A stretch of DNA of 64,000 nucleotides, from assembly GCF_963675985.1 (NCBI RefSeq), contig NZ_OY780958.1, forward strand, positions 1,054,001 through 1,118,000. Reading direction: 5' to 3'. A program made the position numbers and the translations under genes. This document shows positions 26,699-34,837 of the stretch, piece after piece. Every line of letters starts with the position of its first letter. The first letter of the stretch is position 1. A model generated the notes under the pieces. That model saw only the letters and a list, made by a program, of their open reading frames with translations, had not been told where the DNA came from and ran no database searches. The DNA comes from an uncultured Roseibium sp. (GTDB lineage Bacteria > Pseudomonadota > Alphaproteobacteria > Rhizobiales > Stappiaceae).

Positions 26699-27135
26699 TC
26701 TGCGACTGCCCCAATATTAACGGCCCTGAACTTGGGAAGGGTGATCTCGTCAGTGACATCGTCGAAAAAGACCTCGACATCCATGTCGATGATCAACTTC
26801 TCGGGTGTCGGCTCACCGTCCGTTTCCACGTTACTCAGCATCCGCGGACCTTCCGCCAGTTCGATCACAGCGATGACGTAGGGCGCCGTCCGGCCCTTGG
26901 CTGGCTTGTGGTTGATGACGTAGGTGTGCAGCTTGCCGCGGCCGCTGGCCAGTCGCCATTCCAGGTTGGATGACAGGCAATGCGGGCAGATCGAGCGCGG
27001 ATAGAAATGCGGTTCGCCGCAGTCGTTGCACCAGGGCAGAAGCAGCTTGTGGGCACGGGCGCCGTCCCAGAAGGCCTTTGTTTCCGGTGTGGGTCGGGGC
27101 AGGGCGCCTTCATAAGGTTTCGCAGCATCAGCCAT
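26695..27135 (-). CDS. DUF35 OB-fold/zinc-ribbon protein (thiolase partner)
   Basis: 146 residues from the ATG at 27135, two bases after the MaoC stop. The rubredoxin-like zinc ribbon CNDCGEPHFYPRSICPHC is followed by an OB-fold acyl-CoA-binding domain (GKLHTYVINHKPAKGRTAPY, VIAVIELAEGPRMLSNVE). Such proteins assist SCP2-like thiolases and aldolases, and ChsH2-type DUF35 domains partner Ltp2 in steroid degradation. Its translational coupling to the thiolase gene supports that role here. Confidence 0.88.
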   Translation of the reverse strand: MADAAKPYEGALPRPTPETKAFWDGARAHKLLLPWCNDCGEPHFYPRSICPHCLSSNLEWRLASGRGKLHTYVINHKPAKGRTAPYVIAVIELAEGPRMLSNVETDGEPTPEKLIIDMDVEVFFDDVTDEITLPKFRAVNIGAVAE

Positions 27136-27137
27136 GT

Positions 27138-27995
27138 TCAGTTCACCCTGGCCACGCCGTTCTTGAAGATGACGGTGTTTCGCTCTGAGATCCTGGCCTC
27201 GAAGCCAAAGCTTCCGCCGCCTTCGTCCCATATATCCACCTGGATCGTCTCGCCCGGATAGGCGGGCGCGCTGAAGCGGCCGCCGATTTCCTTCAGGCGC
27301 GATACGTCCTGGCCGCAGGTCTCGGCGATTATGGCGCGGGCGATCATGCCGTAGGTACACAGGCCGTGCAGGATCGGCCGATCGAACCCCGCCTTGGCCG
27401 CCTTCGCGGGATCGGCATGGATTGGGTTCCAGTCGCCGGAAAGACGATAGATCAGAGCGGCTTCCGGGCGCGTGTTCATAGAATGATTCATATCCGGCGC
27501 GCGGTCGGGCACGGCATGGGGGACGGGTTGGGCCTTTGCCGGCGCGCCGCAGCCACCATCTCCGCGCAGGAACGACGTCGAGGTACGGGTCGCAATGATG
27601 TCACCGGTGCTTTCATCAACGATATCGCGCTCCAGCATCAGGAGGGCGCCGCGACCTTCGCCCTTGTCGATGATGTCCACGACACGGTTTTTCCCGATCA
27701 CGGTGCCGGATACCGGCAGGGGCTTGAAGATCTTGAGGCCCTGTTCTCCGTGCAGGCTCTTGACCCATTCGATGCCGGTCCGCGGATCGGCCATCCACTG
27801 ACCCGGGCCTCCAAGTACGACGGCCATGGTGGGAACGGCAACGAGACGGTCTTCGAGCAGGAATTGGAGTTCGCCTTCGTCCATTGGGTCATGGCCATAA
27901 CCCAGACCAAGCGCGTAGAGGATCGTGTCCCGAGCCGTGTAGGTCTGCCTTATGTCCTCGAAGGACCAATTCATTACGGTATCGTAGTTGAGCAC
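27138..27995 (-). CDS. MaoC-type (R)-enoyl-CoA hydratase, double hot-dog
   Basis: 285 residues from a GTG at 27995 with GGGAGG upstream. An N-terminal hot-dog (starting NWSFEDIRQTYTARDTILYA) is followed by a C-terminal one with the hydratase-2 motif RLSGDWNPIHADPAKAAKAG and FDRPILHGLCTYGM, where Asp and His are catalytic. It adds water to a trans-2-enoyl-CoA to give the (3R)-hydroxyacyl-CoA. It is the first gene of the operon running to 19438, and operator 4 sits 48 bases upstream. Confidence 0.9.
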   Translation of the reverse strand: MLNYDTVMNWSFEDIRQTYTARDTILYALGLGYGHDPMDEGELQFLLEDRLVAVPTMAVVLGGPGQWMADPRTGIEWVKSLHGEQGLKIFKPLPVSGTVIGKNRVVDIIDKGEGRGALLMLERDIVDESTGDIIATRTSTSFLRGDGGCGAPAKAQPVPHAVPDRAPDMNHSMNTRPEAALIYRLSGDWNPIHADPAKAAKAGFDRPILHGLCTYGMIARAIIAETCGQDVSRLKEIGGRFSAPAYPGETIQVDIWDEGGGSFGFEARISERNTVIFKNGVARVN

Positions 27996-28042
27996 GTTGC
28001 CTCCCGAGTGATCGAAGTGCCGTCTGACGGCTTGGAAAGCTT

Positions 28043-28058
28043 CCTACCATCGGGTAGG
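28043..28058. promoter_or_regulatory. TetR-regulon operator 4 (perfect palindrome)
   Basis: CCTACCATCGGGTAGG: the 6-base arms are exactly complementary around a 4-base spacer. It lies 48 bases upstream of the MaoC gene, the head of the large minus-strand operon, and 106 bases from operator 5. Confidence 0.82.
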
Positions 28059-28148
28059 ATTGCTGTCAACGCGATGATGGAAAGAAGCGATAAGCATCTG
28101 TAAAATCGTAGATCATAGGGAGTGAAGTTCGTTTTCTTCCTGTGGGAA

Positions 28149-28164
28149 TCTACTCGAAAGTAGT
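28149..28164. promoter_or_regulatory. TetR-regulon operator 5
   Basis: TCTACTCGAAAGTAGT lies 13 bases before the racemase ATG at 28177, against the ribosome site. A bound repressor would block initiation or early elongation. Confidence 0.75.
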
Positions 28165-28176
28165 CTGGAGATAGGA

Positions 28177-29367
28177 ATGTCTGAAGGTCGGGGGCCGCTT
28201 GCCGGTGTGCGTGTCGTGGAATTCGTCGGCGTTGGGCCCGGGCCGTTTGCGGCCATGTGGTTGGCGGATATGGGGGCGGAGGTCGTCCGGATCGACAGGC
28301 CGGGCCAGCGATGGAATCAGACGCGCGGCGATATCCTGAACCGTGGGCGCCGCTCGATGGCGCTTGATCTCAAGAGAGACGGCGCGGCCGAGGTGGCTCT
28401 GCGGATGATCGAATCGGCGGATGTGCTGCTCGAGGGGTTTCGGCCTGGTGTGATGGAGCGTCTTGGTCTCGGGCCGGATGTCTGCCTTGGGCGCAATCCG
28501 CGCCTTGTCTATGGGCGCATCACCGGCTGGGGACAGGACGGTCCGCGTCGAGATCTTGCTGGCCACGACATCAATTACATCGCAGCGACGGGTCTTCTCG
28601 GGACGGTCGGAACGAGGGAAAGCGGACCGGTTCCGCCTCTTAATCTGATCGGTGATTTCGGTGGCGGCGGTCTGTTGTTGGTTTCGGGGGTTCTGGCGGC
28701 GTTGGTCGAGCGATCCGTTTCCGGCCGGGGGCAGGTTGTCGATGCGGCCATGGCTGAGGGGGCGAGCCTTCTCTCCAGCATGATCTGGTCCTATCACAAC
28801 AAGGGTTTGTGGAGCCCGGAGCGCGAATCGAACATCTTCGACGGCGGCGCGCCCTACTACCGTTGCTACTGCTGCAAGGATGGGCGCTACGTGGCGCTCG
28901 GTGCAATCGAGGGGCAATTCTGGGAGCTGTTTCTCCAGCTGTGCGATCTTGATGGCGAGGAAATGACGAGGATGCGTGGAGATCGCGAGAAATGGCCCGA
29001 ATTATGCGCCCGGCTAGAGGCGATCTTCCTGACGCGGGACAGTTCGGAATGGTGTGCCCTGACCGTGGGGAATGATGCCTGCCTCTCCCTTGTCCTGGAC
29101 TTCGATGAGGCTGCACGTGATCCGCATGCGGTGGCGCGTGGCGCCTATGTCGAGCTTGCGGGAGCTGTGCAGCCGGCGCCGGCGCCGCGGTTCGGCCGGA
29201 CGCCTGGATCTGTCGGTCTGCCTTCGCCTTATGTGGGTGAGCACACGCGCGAAATTCTTGGTGAGTGGGGCTTTTCGGCTACTGAAATCGCAGAGCTCGA
29301 AAGCCGGGAGGTCGTGCATCATGAGGATGAAGAAAATGGTCCAAAAGATCGCGGGCCGTTGGGTTGA
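28177..29367 (+). CDS. Alpha-methylacyl-CoA racemase-like CaiB/BaiF protein
   Basis: 396 residues. Among CaiB/BaiF enzymes it carries the racemase signature: AGHDINYIAATGLL with His130, and LNLIGDFGGGGLLL with Asp160, the same 30-residue spacing as His126/Asp156 of the mycobacterial enzyme MCR. The C-terminal GSVGLPSPYVGEHTREILGE is also typical. AMACR-type enzymes interconvert 2R and 2S 2-methylacyl-CoAs so that the S form can enter beta-oxidation. It is divergent from the MaoC operon and has its own operator, so it belongs to the same regulon. This is the strongest hint that the substrate is methyl-branched. A plain CoA-transferase is the alternative. Confidence 0.82.
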   Translation: MSEGRGPLAGVRVVEFVGVGPGPFAAMWLADMGAEVVRIDRPGQRWNQTRGDILNRGRRSMALDLKRDGAAEVALRMIESADVLLEGFRPGVMERLGLGPDVCLGRNPRLVYGRITGWGQDGPRRDLAGHDINYIAATGLLGTVGTRESGPVPPLNLIGDFGGGGLLLVSGVLAALVERSVSGRGQVVDAAMAEGASLLSSMIWSYHNKGLWSPERESNIFDGGAPYYRCYCCKDGRYVALGAIEGQFWELFLQLCDLDGEEMTRMRGDREKWPELCARLEAIFLTRDSSEWCALTVGNDACLSLVLDFDEAARDPHAVARGAYVELAGAVQPAPAPRFGRTPGSVGLPSPYVGEHTREILGEWGFSATEIAELESREVVHHEDEENGPKDRGPLG

Positions 29368-29402
29368 TTGGCGATCTGAGGCGGCGTTAAGTTAGAAAAA
29401 TT

Positions 29403-29418
29403 TCTACCTACGGGTATC
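29403..29418. promoter_or_regulatory. TetR-regulon operator 6 (weaker)
   Basis: TCTACCTACGGGTATC keeps the left arm and most of the right. It lies just after the racemase gene and 153 bases before operator 7, so it may be an auxiliary site for the TRAP promoter. Confidence 0.6.
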
Positions 29419-29555
29419 TTTCGCGTGGTGTTTGAGGCGCTTGTGTTCGTGGGGGAATTGCGGAAGTTCGCTAATTAATGGCGGTTTTTATAGTTGATAA
29501 ACCCGTTGATCGCCTCGATCTATATGCGTCTCCAAGAAATGCTTAGGCATTGAAT

Positions 29556-29571
29556 TCTACCCATAAGTAGG
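29556..29571. promoter_or_regulatory. TetR-regulon operator 7
   Basis: TCTACCCATAAGTAGG lies 55 bases upstream of the TRAP binding-protein ATG at 29626, and so links the transporter to the catabolic regulon. Apart from operators 6 and 7, the 258-base gap between racemase and transporter shows nothing else. Confidence 0.78.
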
Positions 29572-29625
29572 TTATCAGTCTGATATTCACCGGTCGGCTA
29601 GACCGGCTGTTAACGGGAGGAACTT

Positions 29626-30738
29626 ATGAAAACATTTGCGCGCACCGCGGCATCCATCCTGGCGCTGGCGGTCGGAACTGGGCCTGCGCTTGCCGGCAAG
29701 ACGCTCTCCTACGCGAGCCACGTGCCCTCGACCCACATTCTGCACACGGAAGGCATGGCGCCGTTCTACAAGCAGGTAGAGACGGATACGAACGGCGAGA
29801 TCACGTTCAAGGAATTTCCCGGCGGCGCGATGGGGGATGCGAAGTCGCTGCTGGCGATCGTACGGGACGGGATCGTCGATTCCTCCCTCATCGTGAACGT
29901 CTACTACAAGGCCGACCTGCCGGCGTCTTACATGATCACCGATCTGGGCATGCTGGGGGGAGACAGCATGGTCATGGCTGCGGCCGCAGCGGAGACCTTC
30001 CTTCTGGATTGTCCGCAGTGCGCCGAGGAAAGCGCCCGCAATCATATCAAGCCGCTCGCCTATTATGCGTCTGCACCTTACATCCTGATGTGCACCAAGC
30101 CGGTCAGCACGCTGGAGGAGCTGCAGGGGCTCAAGGTGCGGGCGATCGGCCCCTGGGCGATCTGGCTGAAGGATATCGGCGCGGTGCCCGTCTCCGTGCC
30201 CTCGTCGGAAGTCTATGAAGCGCTGCAGCGCGGTCAGGCGGACTGCACCATCGGCTCGGCAGCATGGCTGAAGAATTACAATCTCAAGGACGTCATTACA
30301 TATGTGACCGACCTGAAGGTAGGCACCTATTTCGGCGCTCTGGCCTTCGACATGAACACCGACACGTGGAATGGTCTCTCGACCGATGAGCGCAAGGCCA
30401 TCGTCAAGAGCCTTCCTGGCATTACCCGCCGTATGGTCATGGCTTATCGGGAAGAAGACGACGCGGCCCTGAAGGAAGGCCTGGATCATGGTGTGAAACT
30501 GGCGGAACCGGGGCAGGCTCTTATCGCCAGCTATGATGAGCAGAAAGGCAAGGAGGTCGCGCGTGTCCTCGGCGATCCGCGTGCCGAAAAGCTTGAGCTG
30601 AAGGGTGTTGTCGATGCCCTGATGAAGAATGTGGACAAGTGGACCAAGATCCTCGACGAGATCGGCCACGACCCGGACAAGTATGAAGAAAAGCTCCAGG
30701 AAGAGATCTATTCCAAGATCAGCGTTGCCGACGATTGA
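29626..30738 (+). CDS. TRAP transporter solute-binding protein
   Basis: 370 residues with a cleavable signal peptide ending TGPALA, probably cut before GKTLSY. The DctP-type fold follows: FPGGAMGDAKSLLAIVRDG near residue 64, then ELQGLKVRAIGPWAIWLKDI and VPSSEVYEALQRGQADC, with the conserved Arg of the carboxylate pocket in KVRAIG. It captures an organic acid in the periplasm and hands it to the DctQ/DctM pair encoded next. GGGAGG precedes the ATG. With operator 7 upstream it is probably the uptake system for the island's substrate. Ligand identity cannot be inferred from sequence. Confidence 0.92.
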   Translation: MKTFARTAASILALAVGTGPALAGKTLSYASHVPSTHILHTEGMAPFYKQVETDTNGEITFKEFPGGAMGDAKSLLAIVRDGIVDSSLIVNVYYKADLPASYMITDLGMLGGDSMVMAAAAAETFLLDCPQCAEESARNHIKPLAYYASAPYILMCTKPVSTLEELQGLKVRAIGPWAIWLKDIGAVPVSVPSSEVYEALQRGQADCTIGSAAWLKNYNLKDVITYVTDLKVGTYFGALAFDMNTDTWNGLSTDERKAIVKSLPGITRRMVMAYREEDDAALKEGLDHGVKLAEPGQALIASYDEQKGKEVARVLGDPRAEKLELKGVVDALMKNVDKWTKILDEIGHDPDKYEEKLQEEIYSKISVADD

Positions 30739-30816
30739 GGTCGGCTCCGTCAGCGGGTGGCGCAATCCGCCCGCAGACAGTTATCGTTGTGAAGAATCTT
30801 GGAAGGAATTCCCCTT

Positions 30817-31338
30817 ATGACACGGCTCTTTTCCCGGCTCGCCAACGGCCTGCACTTACTGGCCGGGATTGCCATGACGATCATGATGCTTCAGGTCACG
30901 GCCGACGTGCTGCTGAAGTATCTGTTCAACAGCCCCATTCAGGGGACGATCGAACTCGTCGCGACTTATTACATGGTGGCGATTGCCTTTCTGCCGCTTG
31001 CCTATCTGGCCCTGCACGAACGCCATGTCTCGGTGGATATCGTCGTGCAGACCATGGGGCCGCGGATGAAGCGGTTCACGATGGTTTTCGCCAATTTCGT
31101 ATCGGCCATCTACTGCGCGCTGCTGGCGTGGCGCGGGGCGGTCAACGCCATTCGCGCAACCCAGGTGGGTGAGGTTTGGGCCGCGGCCCTAGTCGATATC
31201 CCGGTCTGGCCCACCCGTTGGTTCTTTCCCGCCGGGGCGGCGCTTGCCGCCGTCGTGTTCCTGCTCGTGGCCCTTCGCTACCTGAGCGATCCCAAGGCAG
31301 TGGAATTCGACAGTTCCGCATCGCACTACAAGGATTAA
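30817..31338 (+). CDS. TRAP transporter small membrane subunit (DctQ-type)
   Basis: 173 residues from the ATG at 30817, with GGAAGGA upstream. Four membrane helices are discernible, beginning with LLAGIAMTIMMLQVTADVLL, and the family's KYLFNSPIQGTIELVATYYM region and LHERHVSVDIVVQ segment are present. The small subunit supports the large permease. It lies 78 bases after the binding-protein gene and 2 bases before dctM. Confidence 0.9.
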   Translation: MTRLFSRLANGLHLLAGIAMTIMMLQVTADVLLKYLFNSPIQGTIELVATYYMVAIAFLPLAYLALHERHVSVDIVVQTMGPRMKRFTMVFANFVSAIYCALLAWRGAVNAIRATQVGEVWAAALVDIPVWPTRWFFPAGAALAAVVFLLVALRYLSDPKAVEFDSSASHYKD

Positions 31339-31340
31339 CA

Positions 31341-32645
31341 ATGACCGATCTCTATGTCGCCGGAGGCGGCATTGTGCTGGCAATGATCCTGCTGGCGATG
31401 CGTGTGCCGATCGGGGTTGCTCTCGGGCTGGTGTCGTTCGGTGGTATCGCCCTGCTGCGCAGTCCCAAGGCCGCGCTTGAAGCCTTCGGCACGCTTCCTT
31501 TCGATTTTGCTGCCAGCTGGTCCCTTTCTGCCGTGCCCATGTTCGTCCTGATGGGGGCGGTGACCTATCATTCGGGTCTGACGTCGAAACTCTACGATGC
31601 GGCCCGCGTCTGGCTTTACCGGGTGCCGGGCGGACTGGCTGTGGCCAGCAACTTCGCCTCGGCCGGTTTCGCTGCGGCCTCCGGTTCGTCGCTCGCCACC
31701 TCGGCGGCGATGAGCAAGGTCGCCGTGCCGGAAATGCTCAAGTTCGGGTATGACCGGGGACTGGCAACGGCCACCGTCGCGGCCTCCGGCACGCTCGGGG
31801 CGCTGATCCCGCCCTCGATCGCCTTCGTGATCTACGGCTGGTACACTGAGCAATCGGTTCCCAAGCTTCTGATCGCCGGTATCCTGCCGGGGTTGCTGAC
31901 GGCAGTCGCCTATTCAGCGATGATCATCCTACGTTGTACGCTGAAACCAAGGTTGGCGCCGAGAATTACCCTGGAGGTGAGCCGCCGCGAGCGCTGGCGG
32001 AAACTCAATTCCGTGTGGCCAACGCTTTTTTTAATCGGCGGTGTGATCGGGGGCATGTACGGCGGACTGACCACTGCCTCCGAGGCCGGAGCCTTCGGCG
32101 CCTTTCTCGCTTTCGTCATCGCGGGCGTGCAGGGGCGCCTTTCGAAGAAGGTGATCTTCAACAGCATCGCCGAAGCGGTCGCGACGACGGCCTCGATCCT
32201 GTTCATTGCCATCGGTGCGGTGATGCTGACCCGGTTTCTTGCCCTGGCAGGTGTTCCGATATTCATGTCGGAACTGGTCTCGAGCTGGAACACCAGCGTC
32301 ATCAGCATCATCATCCTGCTGTCGGTAGTCTACCTGATCCTGGGCATGTTCCTCGACCCGATGGGGCTGATGCTGATCACGCTTCCGATCTTCCTGCCGA
32401 CTTTCAAGGCGCTCGGAATCGACCTGATCTGGATGGGCGTGATCATCGTGAAATACATCGAAATCGGCCTGCTGACGCCGCCCGTGGGGCTGAATGCCTA
32501 TGTGGTGAAAAGCGTGATCGGCGACGCGGTCGGGCTTGGAACCATCTTCCGCGGTCTTCTGTGGTTTCTCGCCTGCGAGGCGGTGGTCATGGTGCTGCTG
32601 ATCGGCTTCCCGAGTATCTCGCTGTTCCTTCCGGGCTTCATGTAA
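31341..32645 (+). CDS. TRAP transporter large permease (DctM-type)
   Basis: 434 residues from the ATG at 31341. About 12 hydrophobic segments. Family motifs include GFAAASGSSLATSAAMSKVA, TLGALIPPSIAFVIYGWYTE and the C-terminal MGVIIVKYIEIGLLTPPVGL followed by NAYVVKSV. It carries the sodium-coupled transport path. It completes the dctPQM-order transporter and is followed by a hairpin at 32653-32682. Confidence 0.93.
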   Translation: MTDLYVAGGGIVLAMILLAMRVPIGVALGLVSFGGIALLRSPKAALEAFGTLPFDFAASWSLSAVPMFVLMGAVTYHSGLTSKLYDAARVWLYRVPGGLAVASNFASAGFAAASGSSLATSAAMSKVAVPEMLKFGYDRGLATATVAASGTLGALIPPSIAFVIYGWYTEQSVPKLLIAGILPGLLTAVAYSAMIILRCTLKPRLAPRITLEVSRRERWRKLNSVWPTLFLIGGVIGGMYGGLTTASEAGAFGAFLAFVIAGVQGRLSKKVIFNSIAEAVATTASILFIAIGAVMLTRFLALAGVPIFMSELVSSWNTSVISIIILLSVVYLILGMFLDPMGLMLITLPIFLPTFKALGIDLIWMGVIIVKYIEIGLLTPPVGLNAYVVKSVIGDAVGLGTIFRGLLWFLACEAVVMVLLIGFPSISLFLPGFM

Positions 32646-32652
32646 AGGCCTT

Positions 32653-32682
32653 CGCCGGTGGGACTTAAGCCGTCCACCGGCG
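32653..32682 (+). terminator. Hairpin after the TRAP operon
   Basis: CGCCGGTGG (32653-32661) pairs with CCACCGGCG (32674-32682) around a 12-base loop. No strong T-run follows, so termination efficiency is uncertain. Confidence 0.5.
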
Positions 32683-32878
32683 ATCCTTATCCGGCACCGA
32701 TGGTGCGTTCGGGTGAGGCCGTTCCGTTCCCTATACCTCCTGTTGGTCTTTCCATTTCACCAGCCTTGTCGATGGGGTGGATGGCTTGACTCGTTTCGGT
32801 AAAAGTACGATTGTCGGACAATCGGATATTAAGATGAAAATATGATGCCCGCGTCGTTAGCGGGCAGGGAGGAACTGG

Positions 32879-33619
32879 GTGGCGTTTTCGAACAAAACCA
32901 TCGTGGTGACCGGCGCATCCAGCGGGCTAGGTGAGCATTTCGCCCGGACCCTGGCTGCCGATGGCGCACAGGTGGTGCTCACCGCCCGCCGACGGTCAAA
33001 GCTCGAAGGGATTTCTGACGAAATTATCGCGGCTGGCGGCAAAGCCCTGTCGGTGGAGATGGACGTAACCGATGCATCCTCCGTTGAAGAAGGCTTTGCG
33101 GCCATCGACGGCCGGATCGACGTCGTGATCAACAACGCCGGCATCAGTGGTGGTGGACCGGCCCTGCGTACCCCGCCTGAGGAATTCGGCAGTGTCGTCG
33201 ATACCAATCTCAAGGGCGTGTTTCACGTTGCCCGGCAGGCGGCGCTACGCATGCAGGACGAGGGAGGGGCGATCGTCAATATCGCCTCGATCCTGGGGCT
33301 GCGTGTGGCGGGCGGAGTCGCAGCCTATACAGCCTCGAAGGCGGCTGTCGTCCAGTTGTCCAAGGCGCTGGCCCTAGAGTGGGCGCGCTACGGCATTCGG
33401 GTCAACGCGCTTTGCCCGGGCTATATCGAAACGTCGCTCAATGCGGATTTCTTTGCCACTGAAGCCGGGCAGAACCTGATCCGTCGCATCCCCCAGCGCC
33501 GTCTCGGCCAGCTCTCCGACCTCGATGCGCCGCTCCGGCTGCTGTGCTCGGACGAGGCGGCCTACATGACCGGTTCCGTTATCGCCGTCGACGGCGGCCA
33601 CCTTGTCTCCAGCCTGTGA
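32879..33619 (+). CDS. Short-chain dehydrogenase/reductase
   Basis: 246 residues from a GTG at 32879, with GGGAGGA 7 bases upstream. Classical SDR: TGASSGLGEHFARTL, VINNAGISGGG, IVNIASILGLRVAGGVAAYT with catalytic Ser and Tyr, then ASKAAV, and a C-terminal GSVIAVDGGHLVSSL. It is the first gene of a three-gene set with an acyl-CoA dehydrogenase and an APH-type kinase. In the lva (levulinate) pathway an SDR also accompanies these two, so a hydroxyacyl- or ketoacyl-CoA substrate is likely. No copy of the TetR palindrome lies upstream. Confidence 0.88.
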   Translation: MAFSNKTIVVTGASSGLGEHFARTLAADGAQVVLTARRRSKLEGISDEIIAAGGKALSVEMDVTDASSVEEGFAAIDGRIDVVINNAGISGGGPALRTPPEEFGSVVDTNLKGVFHVARQAALRMQDEGGAIVNIASILGLRVAGGVAAYTASKAAVVQLSKALALEWARYGIRVNALCPGYIETSLNADFFATEAGQNLIRRIPQRRLGQLSDLDAPLRLLCSDEAAYMTGSVIAVDGGHLVSSL

Positions 33620-33627
33620 GGACCACC

Positions 33628-34836
33628 ATGGATTTCAGGATTCCTGCGCATATCGAAAGCCTGCGTGAGCAGATCGCCCGGTTCGTCGAAACCGAACTGT
33701 TGCCGGTCGAAGCCGACCGCGCCAATTTCGACCCCCATGAGAATATCCGCCTGGACGTTCTGGCCGCCAAGCGGGCCAAGGCGCGCGAGCAGGGGCTGTG
33801 GTGCCTGCAGCTTTCGCCAGAGACCGGTGGACGAGGTGTCGGCCGTGTCGGCATGGCTGTCTGCTACGAGGAAATGAACCGCTCGATCTTCGGTCCGGTG
33901 ACCTTCAATTCGGCGGCACCCGACGACGGCAACATGATGGTCATCGAGGCGCTTGGCACCGATGAGCAGAAGGACTGGTGGCTGAAGCCCGTTGTGGAGG
34001 GACAGGTCCGCTCCGCGTTTGCGATGACCGAGCCCCATCCGGGCGCCGGTTCCGATCCGGGCATGATGCAGACCGTGGCCCGAAAAGACGGCGACGACTA
34101 CGTGGTCCACGGCCACAAATGGTTCATCACTGGCGCCGACGACGCAGAACATTTCATTCTGGTTGCCCGCACTTCCGACGATGCGCGGCGGGGGCACACC
34201 TGCTTTCTGTTCCACAAGGACGATCCGGGCTGGGAGATCACCCGGCGCATCCCGATTATGGGGCCGGAAGAACATGGCGGCCACTGCGAGATGACCTTTG
34301 ACGGGCTGCGGATCCCAAGTCGGAATGTGGTTCTGGAGGAGGGCCGTGGGCTCAAGGTCGTGCAGACCCGCCTCGGCGTCGCGCGCTTGACCCACTGCAT
34401 GCGCTGGCTGGGCCTCGCCCGGCGCTGTGTGGAGATCGCCACCGAATACGCCTCCCGCCGCGAAGGCTTCGGCATCCGGCTGGCGGACCGGGAAAGCGTC
34501 CAGATCATGCTGGGAACCCTGTGCGCCGACATCGAGGTTGGCCGTCTTCTGGTGATGAAGGCGGCCTGGGGGCTGGATCAGGGCAGCTACGCCCAGAAAG
34601 AGGTGTCTATGGCCAAAGTCCATGTGGCCAACCTCCTTTACCGGGCCGCGGACACGGCTATCCAGATCAACGGCGCGCGTGGTTACTCCAAGGATACCGT
34701 CCTGGAATGGATTTACCGCTATGCCCGCCAGGCGCGTCTGGTGGACGGTGCAGACGAGGTGCATCAGATGGTTCTCAACCGCTATCTGGCGAGTGAAGGA
34801 CGCGGTTTCTTCCAGTGGCCGGTCGCGGAGGCATAG
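33628..34836 (+). CDS. Acyl-CoA dehydrogenase, ACAD10/11-LvaC-like
   Basis: 402 residues from the ATG at 33628. Segments AMTEPHPGAGSDPGMMQTVA, GHKWFITGADDAEHFILVAR and MLGTLCADIEVGRLLVMKAA identify the ACAD fold; NGARGYSKDTVLEWIYRYAR is the C-terminal FAD-side helix. The phrase 'HPGAGSDP', with an extra residue, is typical of the ACAD10/11-like branch. Its gene is one base from the APH-kinase gene. In that pair, the kinase phosphorylates a 4-hydroxyacyl-CoA and the ACAD removes phosphate to form an enoyl-CoA. Confidence 0.85.
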   Translation: MDFRIPAHIESLREQIARFVETELLPVEADRANFDPHENIRLDVLAAKRAKAREQGLWCLQLSPETGGRGVGRVGMAVCYEEMNRSIFGPVTFNSAAPDDGNMMVIEALGTDEQKDWWLKPVVEGQVRSAFAMTEPHPGAGSDPGMMQTVARKDGDDYVVHGHKWFITGADDAEHFILVARTSDDARRGHTCFLFHKDDPGWEITRRIPIMGPEEHGGHCEMTFDGLRIPSRNVVLEEGRGLKVVQTRLGVARLTHCMRWLGLARRCVEIATEYASRREGFGIRLADRESVQIMLGTLCADIEVGRLLVMKAAWGLDQGSYAQKEVSMAKVHVANLLYRAADTAIQINGARGYSKDTVLEWIYRYARQARLVDGADEVHQMVLNRYLASEGRGFFQWPVAEA

Positions 34837-34837
34837 C

